The notes: a model not told the origin generated them from the sequence alone. A stretch of DNA of 64,000 nt from Cordilura impudica (GCA_963682025.1 OY821518.1:231861000-231924999), one strand, 5' to 3'; shown: positions 1-11,040, counted from the first letter of the stretch. Made by a program: numbers and translations.

Positions 1-145
1 GTATTGTGAAATATAAATTTACCCTCCAGCGCGTATAGGTGTTTACATATCAAAAATAAAATTTTACAATTATACTCTATATACTAGCCGAGTTTTATGC
101 ATTGTACTACCGCAATAAATGATTGTAACAACCATCCATCAATAA

Positions 146-923
146 CACTGTGCGACAAACGGTAGGGGTCAGTGATAGGGATGGGATAAAACTACCGGGG
201 AAAGTTATATCGGTCAAAAGAAAGTTATACGTGTCCCGCCATTTCGCTGGAAAACCCCACATCAATAAAAAAGTGCACCTTTCGTTTTTCCCTTTAATTG
301 TCTGTGCACGGAGTAGGTATCATGAAGGAACAAGAAGAGAAATTTAGCGTCTGCGCACATTTATGACCGTTTTTTAGTTTGTTACCGCCAATCATAAAAA
401 TGAAATAACCTTATGTTTATTACTTTTTATTTTAATTCTGAGAATCAAAAAAAAGTCATCACCGTTTTTTCCAATGAGAAGCCTTTACTTCAAAATGAGA
501 TAGATACCTTCACTTAATTGTGAATAAAAGCGAAACGTGTCCATCGATTTTCATGATCCATATCTTATTTTGTGTACAGTTATGTGACTTTACGCCAAAG
601 TAATAAGACTTGACACTTTTTCCCGTTTTGGATTTTGCATGATCTTTAAAAATACAAAATTTTAATTTTTTAGGTAAAAAATTATTTTTTAAAGTTTTAA
701 AGTTATTGTTTAAGCAAAATCGGACTAGTGGCTCTCGAGTTATATCAAACAAAATAGCCCAAAACGCGACAAATTCCCCTATGCTATAGTTACTACATTC
801 AAATCGATAAATCTTGATTTCTAGATGTGACCCAGCGAAACGCCGGGATACTTATAAGTTTTTTGACCGATATAACTTTCCCCGGTGGTTTTATCCCATC
901 CCGATTTTGGCTGTCGCACAGTG
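146..923. mobile_element. CACTG-ended MITE with ~105-bp inverted repeats
   Basis: The block starts CACTGTGCGACA and ends with the reverse complement TGTCGCACAGTG. About 105 bp of each end match in inverted orientation, sharing for example GGGATGGGATAAAAC and AAAGTTATATCGGTCAAAA. TAA lies directly outside both ends (143-145 and 924-926) and fits a 3-bp target-site duplication. The interior is AT-rich with no convincing ORF, so the element is non-autonomous. CACTG ends with a 3-bp duplication fit CACTA/EnSpm; a TAA target also fits PIF/Harbinger. The superfamily is therefore open. Confidence 0.75.
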
Positions 924-1039
924 TAATTTAAAATTGAATTCCATTGCATGAACTAATTTTAGCAATTCACATAATCGGTTTTACTTAAAACATCAGTTGC
1001 CTTAAACTTCGTGAGGTTCTTTCAGAAATATTATCTACA

Positions 1040-1254
1040 CTATTTCCAATTGAAATTGAGAAAATTCCAATTGAAATTGAGATTTTACATTTGTAATTGA
1101 GAAAATTACAAATGAAATTGAGAAATTTCCAATTGAAATTTTCTTAAGTGAAATGTTCTCAATTTAAAATGAAAAATTCTCAATTTCATTTGTAATTTTC
1201 TCAATTTCAAGTAAAAAGTTCTCAATTTCATTCGAAATTACCTCAATATTTTTT
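1040..1254. repeat. Inverted simple repeat (long hairpin)
   Basis: The left half repeats AAATTGAGAAAATT-like units and the right half repeats the complement TTCTCAATTTCA. The two halves can fold into a long imperfect AT-rich hairpin centred near 1145. No coding potential is seen. The stretch from 924 to 1040 holds nothing recognisable. Confidence 0.6.
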
Positions 1255-1319
1255 GATTTTTCATTCCATGTAAAAATTATAAAATCTTTCGGCGTTCCAT
1301 GAGAAAAATATGGATTTTA

Positions 1320-2044
1320 AAAATTAAATCCGGCAAAACTTAACGATGGCCTGAATTTAGAATATTATTTATCAAATTTTTTATTTTAACGATTTTTGTT
1401 TAGGCGATTTTTGATTTTGGTGATTTTTTATTTTGGCTATTTTTGATTTTTCCGATTTACGATTTTGAAGATTTTTGTTTTTGGCGATTTTTGTTTTTCA
1501 CTATCTTCGGATTTGGCGCCCAATTTTTATCGGACTACTCGCATTAATATCTAATGGACTTGAGCACAGTGTCAAGGCTTTTGCCTTTATAGATTGTATA
1601 TGAAATTATATATTTATTTTGTATAGGCGGTGCTAGGCCCACTGCTCCGGTCACGCCCATTTGTTGTTCGACTTATCACATGAATAACTTATGGGCTCAC
1701 GCAAAGTCACAAGGCTGTAACTTTTACAGTACTCCAGATATATGACATTTAATAATTACTTTGTATGGAGTGCCACGCCCATTGGTATGATTCCGACTTC
1801 TCATATTAATATCTGATGGCTCCCTTTTATAATACACCAGTTATATGACATTATATATTTAGTTTGTATGGGAGGTGCCACGCCCACTAAAAATATCAAA
1901 ACAAATTAGAGCCTATGTCCATCCTTAAGGACCATTCTAAATACTGGAACCAAAACTTTTTAAATCACAGGAGTAGTTACGGAGATTACCTCCTACAAAC
2001 AAACAAATAAAGACACATTTCATCTCTATTATATTAGTATAGAT
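1320..2044. mobile_element. Truncated copy of the long-TIR repeat element seen whole at 39133-40978
   Basis: From about 1336 (GGCAAAACTTAACGATGGCC) the sequence runs parallel to 39815 onward, including a run of GATTTTTG/TTTTTGGCG units. It then carries three copies of a unit containing GGTGCCACGCCCACT-like sequence (near 1621, 1762 and 1867). It ends with GGAGATTACCTCCTACAAAC followed by the same terminal segment as the full element (ATATTAGTATAGATTA). The opposite terminus is missing. Confidence 0.6.
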
Positions 2045-2639
2045 TACACATATGCCAATTTCTCTTTTATATCAATACTAGCTGTTTTTACCCGGTCTTG
2101 CCCGGGATCCAAAGGGCTTTGACTTGAAAAATGGTTCACTATGCTTACCAGGCGCTGAGTACTCCCCCCGATGAACCATTCATCAAAAAAATTAACTTAC
2201 TCCCAAAAAATTTGTATGGGATTGGGAAATTTGTTCATGGTGAAAAAATTCCCTATGTTCACGTTTTTTGGGGGGAACAAATTCATGTTTTATTTCAATT
2301 TAAAATTTTGTGTTTTTTTTAATTTAGAACTTTTTTTATAAGACGCCTCAGCAAAAATACTTCAAAAATAAGCTGCGAATCCGCCTCAAGTTTTTTTTTA
2401 ATTTTATTTATTTTGTAAACATCAAATATAACGGAATCGTTTGCAAATTAAAGGAATCAGAATTTTTAAAAATTGAATTACTTCATTCAATAAGTGATCA
2501 TCATTGAGCAGAGACGTTAAAGAAAAACGGAAAATGTATGCGACGTTTAAAATTGTGCCAAAAGGTTGCTTTAAGCAACTTCTTATAGTATATGTATAGT
2601 AATTTTTGCTCATACGTAGATAACATTTATCATAAGACT

Positions 2640-3250
2640 TTTCACTGAGCTGTGTTCCACGAGGGAGTCGCGTCCCCGTAGTCGCGTCCCCGTTTGGCAG
2701 CTGCACCCGTGCTGCCGCGCAGTTGTCGTCAACTTATTTGAATCCCAAAATATATTTTTCAGAAAATTCCTATATTTTAGCGGAGCTATGTTCCGAGACC
2801 GCGTCGCGTCCGCGCGCCCCATCCGCGCGTTTGGCAGCTACACCCGTGCTGTCGCGCAGTTGTCGTCAAATTATTTTAATCGCCAAAATATATTTTTCAG
2901 ATCATTGCGATATTTAAGCTCCGCGAGCGCATCGCGTCCACATACGTAGCGTCCGCGCTCCGCTCGCCTCGCGCCGCTTCCTCGCAGCTACTACCCGTGC
3001 TGCCGCTTAGCTCTCGTTAACTTATTTTAATTCCTAAAACATATTTTTTTAGAGCATTGCGATATTTTAGCTGAGCTGTGTTCCGAGAGCGCGTCGCGTC
3101 CGCATCCGCGTTCGCGCGCCGCGCACCGGTTCCGCGCGTTTGGCAGCTACACTTGTGCTGCCGTGCAGCTGTTGCCAACTTATTTTAATTGTCAAAATAT
3201 ATTTTTCAGATCATTCCGATATTCTAGCTAAGCTGTATTCCCCGTGCGCG
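2640..3250. repeat. GC/AT-alternating minisatellite, ~135-157 bp unit, about 4-5 copies
   Basis: A landmark GCTGTGTTCC or a variant recurs at about 2649, 2785, 2918, 3075 and 3232. Each unit pairs a CpG-rich core (GCGTCGCGTCCGCGCG-like, then TTTGGCAGCTACACCCGTGC) with an AT-rich half (CAAAATATATTTTTCAGA). The CpG cores stand out sharply against the AT-rich background of the window. No protein is encoded. Confidence 0.8.
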
Positions 3251-3479
3251 TAGCTTACGCGCAACGAAATGCTGCTATTGAAAAGAATACTCATTTTAAA
3301 TGCATTTATTGTAGGACATATATTGAGAGCAGTATGCAAATTTTCACTAAAATAATTATTTAACAAAATTCATTAAATAAAAATATGTAAAAATTTAAGA
3401 ATGAATTTGGGGAGTTTGTTCATTTTTTATTTCGATTAAAAAAATGGGGAATTTGTTCATTTCTTTTGGGTACCTTTTT

Positions 3480-5035
3480 CAAGTTTGGGGAATTTGTTCA
3501 CCGTGTAGTTGTTTCCGTGTAAACCAAATTTCAGAGAAATCCGTTGAAAAGTACAAATTTGTATAGGGAAGAAATGTACCACACAACAAAATATGAATTT
3601 TATATGAAAATTGGGCGTAAACGTAGGCATGGTCGGTAAAAATCATATGGCGACTTTCCCTGGAATATGTACTAAATTTAGGAGAAAGCCATTGAAAAAT
3701 AAAAGTTTGTATAGCAATCAAATATAGAAACAAATAAAAGGAAAAAAATAAGTTTTATATACATAGAAGTTGGCGCAAAGTAGGCGTGGCCTGTAAGAAG
3801 CATATGGTGACCTTCCCTGTAGTATAGAGATCGTGTGACCAAATTTTAGACATCCCTTGAAAAATAAAAATTTCTATAGTGAACGAATATACCAAAAAAC
3901 AGAAAATTAATTTTGTATAAAAAGTGGGCGTAGAAGTAGGCGTGGCCGGCAAGAATCATATGGCGACCTCTCTGGAGTACAGAGATCGTGTGTAGCAAAT
4001 TTCAGAGAAATCCGTTTAAAAAAAAATTGTGTAGCGAACAAATGTATCAAAAACAGAATATGAATTGTATACAAAAAGTGGGCGTAACAGTAGGCGTGAC
4101 CGGTACGAAGAATATGTCGACCTTCCCTGGAGCAGAGAGATTGTGGGTACCAAATTTCAGAGAAATCGGTTGAAAAATAAAAATTTGTATAGCGAAAAAA
4201 TATACCAAAAAAAAAATGAATTGTATACAAAAAGTGGGCGTTAAGTAGGCGTGGCCGGTACGAAGCATATGGCGATCTTTCCTGGATTACAGAGATCGTG
4301 TGTACCAAATTTCAGAGAATTCCGTTGAAAACTAAAAATTTGGCAATTAAATTAGGCAATTTATTTCATAATGGTGTAAACTCAAGAGTAAAGAGATTTA
4401 TGAACAAAACTTTTGGGAAGTCCATTGAAAAATTAAAATATGTTAACAAACACTTAAAGCGTATATAGAAAATTGAAAAACGTGGACGTGGCCGATAAAA
4501 GTATATGACGACCTTGCCTGGGATATGAGAATAATGTGCAGTAAACTCAAGCGAAACCCATAAAAAATTAAAAAAGTGGTCGCAAAAATAGGCGTGGCCG
4601 ATAAGGAGCATATGGTGACTTTCCCTGTGGTACAGAGATCGTGTGTACCAAATTTCAGAGGAAATCGTTAACAAATAAAAATTTGTATAGCGAACAAATA
4701 TACCAAAAAGCAGAAAATGAATTGTATATAAAAAGTGGGCGTTAAAGTAGGCGTGGTCGATAAGAAGCATATGGTGACCTTAGCTGGAGTACAGGGATGT
4801 GTGTACCAAATCTCAGAGAAATCCGTTAACAAATAAAAATTTGTATAGCGAACAAATATACCAAAAAGCAGAAAATTAATTGTATATAAAAAGTGGGCGT
4901 AAAAGTAGGAGTGGCAGGTAAAAAGTATATGGCGACCTTTCCTGGGGTATAGAGATCGTGTGTACAAAATTTCAGGGAAATCCGTTGAAAAATAAAAATT
5001 TGTATAGCGGTCAAACAAACAAACAAACAAATAAA
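3480..5035. repeat. ~156-bp tandem repeat, about nine copies
   Basis: The landmark TAGGCGTGGCC or a variant recurs at about 3624, 3781, 3937, 4091, 4246, 4589, 4748 and 4906, with a diverged copy at 4484. Spacings are 154-159 bp except around the rearranged 4.3-4.6 kb part. Each unit reads GTGGGCGT, GTAGGCGTGGCC, CATATGGCGACC, CAGAGATCGTGTGTACC, ATTTCAGAGAAATCCGTTG. Open frames on the minus strand follow from the repeat and are not genes. Confidence 0.85.
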
Positions 5036-5219
5036 CAAACAAACAGAAAATTAATTTTATATATATAGATTAATAATTAACGTAGTTAACTTCAATCACT
5101 TTACAATACTATATTTTATTTTCAATTAGTGGTCAAAACAAGTACAGGTACTTTCATAGTTCAATGATTATTTAAATTTTAAAAGATACAGCGGTAAAAA
5201 CAATAATGAAATCATTAAC

Positions 5220-6350
5220 GATATCAAAAGATTCTACACATGGCCATCTTCTCTAACACCTATGTTGATGATACAGGAATCATTGTTGCCGGTAAAATAT
5301 TGAAATTGCAATAAAAACTACGCAACAATAATTGATACAGTATGCCAGTGGTGTCATGATAATTTGATATCGAAATATGATTAAATTAAAATATGATAAC
5401 ATAGAGTGCAAAAAAAAAATCAAATCAAACAATACAAATGATAATGGCAGTACCACAATTGAATAAAGGAAATTCTGCAAATACTTAGGAGTACCTGTGG
5501 ACGAAACTTTTAAATGGAGCTGCAAATTCATTATATCACCTTCGCTATTCTGTAACGTACTGTGTTCGACGTCAAGCATACTTGTTAAATAATTCACACA
5601 GAAAGAGGGGTTGATTTTCCAAGTTTTCTGGATCAAACATTAAACTATACGGCTAAAAAAAAGTAGCAAAATAAAACAAAAAAATTAGGCTTTTTATATG
5701 AAAAAAATCCAAGTAATTCAAAAGAGATTTTCTTTATTTTTTGACAATATTTCGGTGAATTACACATAGAACAACAAATTCAAAATTGCAATACAATTTA
5801 ACACCAAAACAAATATCTTTATAGTTCAAGAGTTAAGCAACGATTAAAAAAACGAGTACAATTTCACGGTTAGAAATTGAGATCTTAGAACAAATTTAAA
5901 GAAGAATGTCATTGAAAAGGAAAAATTTAAATATCTACAGCGCACTCTATATGTCAAAAGCGATTTTTGTCCGACACCAGGTAAATACGGTGGCTCCTCT
6001 TTAACGCTCACGTTAACATTTGGCGTTAGCAGAATCCTACATGAGACATGGTATACCTGCCTGGCGAAAATATAACAATAATAACAATGTTGCTAAGAAC
6101 TACCACACAACACCATTCTTAGCAATAGTGACGACAACAATAATCAACAAAAAATTATTAAAACAGCAATTGATAATAATATTAAATAATAATAATATTA
6201 AAAAAAAAATACAATTAACATTATTATTAGCAATGTCAACAACAACCACATTGAAAATAGCAACAACATAATAAACAACAACATACTACGCAGAAGAAAC
6301 AACAACAATAACAAGAATTTTCCACGTGAATTAGAAATAATAAACATAAA
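5220..6350 (+). pseudogene. LINE reverse-transcriptase relic upstream of yellow A
   Basis: Conceptual fragments include a VDDTGI version of the catalytic box near 5260, QWCHDN near 5345, a thumb-domain remnant (KYLGV-like) near 5480, and LAESYMRHGIPAW near 6027, followed by an Asn-rich low-complexity stretch. These match the LINE at 56549-58260. An extra segment of about 420 bp (about 5591-6015) interrupts the relic; the homologous relic upstream of yellow B (51100-51640) lacks it. Stops and frameshifts make it non-functional. Its position directly before the promoter in both copies suggests it was part of the duplicated unit. Confidence 0.7.
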
Positions 6351-6419
6351 AATTTAATGCTTTTGTATTTACAAAGAACTGACAAATTAAATATAGAAAT
6401 ATAGACTTAAATAACTGTG

Positions 6420-6600
6420 TCTGTTTTCTAAACGCTGATTCAACATTGATTCAGCAACATAAACAGACGAAGTTTCAGCAACAATACTCAGTAATTATAC
6501 AAACAATTCTCAACACTTTTAATAGACCAATCAGCTCAAGCCGGCGTTCTCGCTCGGCAGTATATAAAGCCTAAAAACTTCTAAACAACTATGAGTGTTA
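6420..6600 (+). promoter_or_regulatory. Core promoter and proximal region of yellow copy A
   Basis: TATATAAA lies at 6561-6568, about 100 bp before the start codon, so transcription should begin near 6590. The segment from about 6420 (CTGTTTTCTAAACGCTGATT, ATTGATTCAGCAACATAAA, CAGCAACAATACT) is closely matched upstream of yellow B, read on the minus strand. The proximal regulatory sequence was therefore duplicated with the gene. Confidence 0.7.
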
Positions 6601-6663
6601 GCCGAGTTGACCTAAAAGTAACAGCAAACTGTGAAGAAGTGAAATTTTTAAGTGAAAAAAAAA

Positions 6664-9056
6664 ATGAAATTATTATTCGTTCTTCCACTCATCTGTCTGG
6701 GTGCTGTAGTGGTGCAAGCTAAATTAAACGTGAAATTCGAATGGAAAGAATTAGAATTCGATTGGCCTAGCAATGCAGCAAAACAGGCTGCCCTCGCATC
6801 GGGCGATTATATTCCTAAAAACAATCTACCCTTAGGCTTGGAAAGATGGCACAATAAGTTGTTTTTAACAGTGCCAAGGTAAGATAAAATTTAATTTTAT
6901 TTAACAAAATATATTAGATATTGAAGGATAGTTCAAGTTTGTAATATTTATTATTTTTATTTAATTTTTTTTTGTGGTTTTTTAAATAATTTTATTCAAC
7001 GTCATTAAATTCCTTAAATTCCAAACAGTGTTTAGTTGTTCTACTTCTATTTATATAGTTTTTCTGATAATATGTACAAAACATGTGAAAGAAACTCGAA
7101 TGAAACATTTAAAAATTCCTAATGGAAGTTGTTAGTTTTTGTTATTTCTTTTATAGGAATATTCAATATGTAAATTACTAGAATTGATAAAGCAAACACA
7201 CAATAAACATAAATATTTATTTGACCAAAAACCATTTTCATCTAAAACAGTGCCTTGACTTAAAAAAAATCTTTTTTAGAAAATATCTTTTCTTAAAAAA
7301 TATGTTTTCTTAAAAAAGAAACCTTTCTTCAAATCTGATTTTATGATTTTTTTAGATTTATTATTTATATTTATAATCTATAATAATAATAATGGGCTAG
7401 GCGATTTCTTGTGACCGATGTTTTGTTTTACCGTTTTATGCCGTTTTCGGCAAAACGTATATATTTTGGAAGGTATTTCTTTTTAGCTGTTCACCAGACT
7501 TACAGATTTTAAATTTTTTGCCTTTATTTTGAGTAAATTGCATTTAAAGTTGCTACAAACACATACATAAAATTATACATTGCTATGTGTATGATTATTA
7601 AATTTGTTAATGTGTTTGTAAGTTTGTTTTCTTCACTCACAATAATAAAAAACCAAAAAAGGGTTTGTTTTGTGAATTGGTTAAGTTGAGAAAAAAGTTG
7701 CCTAGAATTTGCACTCGAGCGCTGGATTCTGCTATTACAATAATTTTATAATTTTATTTTGTATAATTATTTAACCTTTTCTCAGATATTTACGCTGACT
7801 GAATATTCTTCTTTTTAGATGGAATGCTGGTGTAGCCTCATCATTGAATTATGTTGATTTGAGATCCAGAGATAAATCTCCCAAAGTGATACCCTACCCC
7901 AGCTGGAACGCTCATAAGCTGCCTACAGAGAAATGTGAAGGAGGTTGTAGTTTAAAAGATAAATCCACGATTGTATCGCCATTCCGCATAAATGTGGATG
8001 CCTGTGATCGTTTATGGGTTATGGATACAGGTTTGGCTGATATTAATGGCGAAGGTAACCAAGTAACGCCCAATGCTATACTTATATTTGATTTGAAAAC
8101 CGACAAGCTAATCCGAAGATATGTCATACCCCAAGATCAAACCATAGCTGATACGTTCTTTGCCAATATTGTAAGTCTATTATGAAGAGATGGATGACAA
8201 TTGGAATCTAAATTAACTAATTTTTATTTTACAGATCGTCGATTCTGATCCTTATAGGTGTTCGGATTCGTATGCTTATGTTCCCGATTTCCAGGGCTAT
8301 GGTTTAGTTGTCTATTCCTTCCGCAAAAATCGTTCGTATCGTGTGGCACATGATTCCTTCCATAACGATGTTGCGGCAATGAACTTCACTGTTGATGGTC
8401 TTAATTTCCAATGGACTGACGGTATATTTGGCATGACCGTTGGTCCCGTGCTGCCAGATGGCTCTAAAAATATTTACTACCATGCTTTTGCTGCCTTTGG
8501 GGAGTATATGGTGAATAATAAGGTTCTTCAAAATGAAGCTCATGCTACCAGCAGTGCTGCTTCTAATGAATTCAAATATGTTGGTAAACGCGGCAGGAAT
8601 GGTCAATCATCAGGCGAGGTGTATGATAAGGAAACCGAAGTCATTTTCTATACTCTGCCTAATAATGATGCTATTGGCTGTTGGAATGTCAATAAACCTC
8701 ATAGTCTTGCAACGCAAGGTATCGTTGATAAAAATTCTGAAACTTTGGTATTTCCTAATTCGTTAAGGATTGACCCTGAAGGTACAGTCTGGGTTTTATC
8801 AGATAAAATGACTACCTATTTATATGGCACATGGAATTCAAACTCTGTAAATTATCGTGTTTTAATGGGTAAAAGTCGTGATCTAATTAAGGGTACTGCA
8901 TGCGAATCTAGGCCTGAATTTGGGCATGAACTTGGGGATAAATTTGGGCCTGACTTTGGGCATGAATTTGGACCTGTCTTTGGGCCTAACTTTGGGCATG
9001 AATTTGGGCCTAACTTTGGGCCTGGATTTGGCCAAAGACGAAATGGATATTTTTAA
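6664..9056 (+). CDS. yellow/MRJP-family secreted protein, copy A, with FG-repeat tail
   Basis: Three coding exons: 6664-6878, 7819-8170 and 8235-9056, encoding 462 residues. Donors GTAAGA and GTAAGT and the two AG acceptors keep the frame; introns are 940 and 64 bp. The ATG at 6664 is chosen because it starts a typical signal peptide (MKLLFVLPLICLGAVVVQA). The mature protein has the Yellow/major royal jelly fold signature: FEWKELEFDWPS, NLPLGLERW, LFLTVPRW, DACDRLWVMDTG, NFQWTDGIFG, NDAIGCWN and FPNSLRIDPEGTVWVLSD. Family members are secreted beta-propeller proteins, some of them dopachrome-converting enzymes in melanin synthesis; the activity of this one cannot be read from sequence. By memory the core sits nearest the yellow-b/-c/-f group, but no ortholog is claimed. 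Residues 415-462 form about ten four-residue FG-x-x units that copy B lacks. Confidence 0.9.
7383..7665 (+). repeat. Dispersed repeat inside yellow A intron 1 (left member of an inverted pair)
   Basis: This segment carries GATTTCTTGTGACCGATG, AAGGTATTTCTTTTTAGCTG and ACACATACATAAAATTATAC. It matches 10110-10385 in the opposite orientation with scattered differences. It probably belongs to a short non-autonomous transposon; clear termini were not identified. Confidence 0.6.
8910..9036 (+). repeat. 12-bp coding repeat encoding the FG tail of yellow A
   Basis: Units of the type TTTGGGCATGAA and TTTGGGCCTAAC are tandemly repeated, translating to FGHE, FGPD, FGPV, FGPN and FGPG steps. FGHE recurs every three units from the fourth onward, giving a 36-bp higher-order period; the first unit is also FGHE. 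The array begins right after the conserved TACES motif and ends just before the stop codon. Confidence 0.85.
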
Positions 9057-9158
9057 AATTGCCACTTAATTTTTTTCCATTTAAAAAATTATCAAATTAA
9101 CTTTAAAATTTTCTTTTATTCTTAAAAAAAACTATTGTGATGTACTTTTTTTTTTTCA

Positions 9159-9168
9159 AATAAATAAA
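9159..9168 (+). promoter_or_regulatory. Poly(A) signals of yellow A
   Basis: Two overlapping AATAAA hexamers lie about 105 bp after the stop codon. The following TTGTATTGATAAAATTTT is also found after yellow B, so the 3' UTR was duplicated too. Confidence 0.6.
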
Positions 9169-10109
9169 TAAAAAAAAAAATTGTATTGATAAAATTTTCC
9201 TATTATACAGCAACCCTGTCTAAAAATTTTGGGCAGACTTTAGAGATCCAAAAATCTTAATAACTGTGCCATATCGATTTATATTTTCCACAAATATTGC
9301 TAAAGACAACAAAAATAAATAATTATATACACATATGGAACTTACCCGATAATCATCTCGACTTTGCTATTTGTATTACAGAAAATAATGGGTGATTACC
9401 AATGTATCACAATTTTCCTTCCATGGTAAATCATTTTTGCTTCTGTCTTACACAAAGAAGGCATTTAAGCCGATAGTTAGCAGCAGCGGAAAGCATCTTG
9501 AATATATTTTTCATCTGGCCATTGAAACCGCACGAAGCATTTGAATTTATTCATGGTAAACCATATCAGGTTGCAGGTTACGAGCATTCTCACAAACATT
9601 TGCCCCGCAAACGCAGGCATGAATTTTCATATACTCGCCGTGTGCGAATTGAACATATTGAATTGTTCTTATGTGACAACTAAGAACTTTTCTAGGTACT
9701 CTACTAAGTTTCTAGCACGATCAGATGGACTGAATTACGCTTACAGGTAATATTTAATTTAGACACTGTGACAATGTGTAAAAAAATAAGAATCATCACA
9801 TATAAACTTGAGTTTTCACAATATATTTAAAAGTTTTTTTTTTTTTATTTATTTTGATTTAAAAAAGTGGCAAATAAAATCGAAAATTCGGTGTGGGTAA
9901 ACATATTTATACTTTATTAGCAGAGTTCAGCCCTCGAAAGCCGAGTGAAAATTCTAGGAAATTTTATTTTTTCATTTAACAAAGAACCTAAAGGCATGCT
10001 AATCAATTTTAGCCAATTCACAATTCAAAATTTTTTAAATATCGATTGAGTTATTGATTTATGTCCAAAATTATCCATCAATGGTATTGGTTTATGTCCA
10101 AATTATTTT

Positions 10110-10385
10110 TCAATTCAGCACAATTATTATTGTGAATGAAAAAAACAAAGTCACAAGTACATTAACAAATTTAATAAACACAACCATATTTTGTATAATT
10201 TTATGTATGTGTTAGTAGCGAATTTAAATGCAATTTACTTCAAAAAAAATTTAACAATTTAAAAACCTATAAATCTGGTCGACAGCTAAAAAAAATACCT
10301 TTCAAATAATATACGATTGGCAGAAATCGGAAGAAAACCGTGGAACAAATCATCGGTGACAAGAAATCACCTTACCTATTAATAT
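10110..10385 (-). repeat. Dispersed repeat downstream of yellow A (right member of an inverted pair)
   Basis: It is the reverse-complement partner of 7383-7665. Together the two bracket exons 2-3 and the 3' end of yellow A. The stretch 9181-10110 between gene and repeat is AT-rich with no recognisable feature. Confidence 0.6.
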
Positions 10386-10388
10386 TAT

Positions 10389-11040
10389 AAAAACCACTAT
10401 GTGGTCAATTTGTGTAATGAGTTTGTGTTGATGTTTGCAACTACCGAAAATATTTGACCTAGATCCATCTTTTTTTACACCGATCGACTCAGAATCACTT
10501 GCTAAGTCTATTTAGTGCTCCGTCCATCCGTCTGTCCGTTTGTCCAGCCGTCTGTGGGTCCATGCAAGCTTTGTAATCAAACTACAGGTCGCAAATATGA
10601 ATATATTTTGATCTATCGGCTATAGTATGAACGCTATTAAAATTGGTGAAAATCGGTTCATGTTCAGACCTAGTCCCCACACAAATGACCCCTATGAGGT
10701 CGACCTAAATTGCCATAGATCCAAATTATCACATAGATCTTCTTCACTTAAATCTATCAAAAAACAAAATTATTGCACAGATTTTTCCAAATTTGTTTTG
10801 TATGCGTTTTTACAAAAAATAAGCGACTTCACCAAACATCCGGATTGGTCTATTTTTGAACCTAGTCCCCATGCAAATATAGCATCCGATAACAACTTTA
10901 AAATATTTGTAGGCGAAAAATTAGTAACAATGCCACTTAAATTTGGTTTATGCTTTTATTATAAATCCTATTAGTTGGACCTGAGATTCCCTCTCTAAGC
11001 GCTTGATATAGGGTTTCGACTATAATTTTCTTACTTGTTC
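10389..11040. mobile_element. GTCY-tract repeat element, single arm
   Basis: It runs from CCACTATGTGG through TATTTGACCTAGATCC, ACCGATCGACTCAGAATCAC and a short GTCC/GTCT tract (about 10520-10550), to a CTATAATTTTCTTACTTGTT terminus. The same landmarks recur at 11079-13012, 26944-27650 and 37513-38955. The (GTCY)n tract recalls mini-me/DINE-1-like elements of Drosophila; that assignment is tentative. No functional ORF. Confidence 0.65.

Larger units (their letters stand above)
2077..5070. mobile_element. Repeat-rich non-autonomous element carrying two minisatellite arrays (Helentron-like, tentative)
   Basis: The block opens with ACTAGCTGTTTTTACCCGG (2077 on) and closes near 5070 after a (CAAA)n-type run and TTATATATATAGATT. 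It has no transposase-like ORF. GAATTTGTTCA-type units occur on both sides of the first array (2160-2330 and 3400-3510), which suggests one element carrying both arrays. An opening like this recurs inside the element at 39133-40978 (ACTAGATGTAACCCGG near 39354). Assignment to Helentron-like elements is inference; the boundaries are approximate. Confidence 0.4.

Noticed and set aside
2640..5035. Regularly spaced repeats as a possible CRISPR array
   Set aside because: Units are long, imperfect and contiguous without unique spacers, and the DNA is eukaryotic.
3479..5042. Several Phe/Tyr-rich frames on the minus strand
   Set aside because: They repeat with the 156-bp array and are by-products of the tandem unit.
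8883..9065. Minus-strand frame with KFMPKVRPKF repeats
   Set aside because: It is the antisense of the FG-repeat tail of yellow A.
9498..9750. Two overlapping short frames downstream of yellow A
   Set aside because: Short, mutually overlapping, without family features; probably chance.
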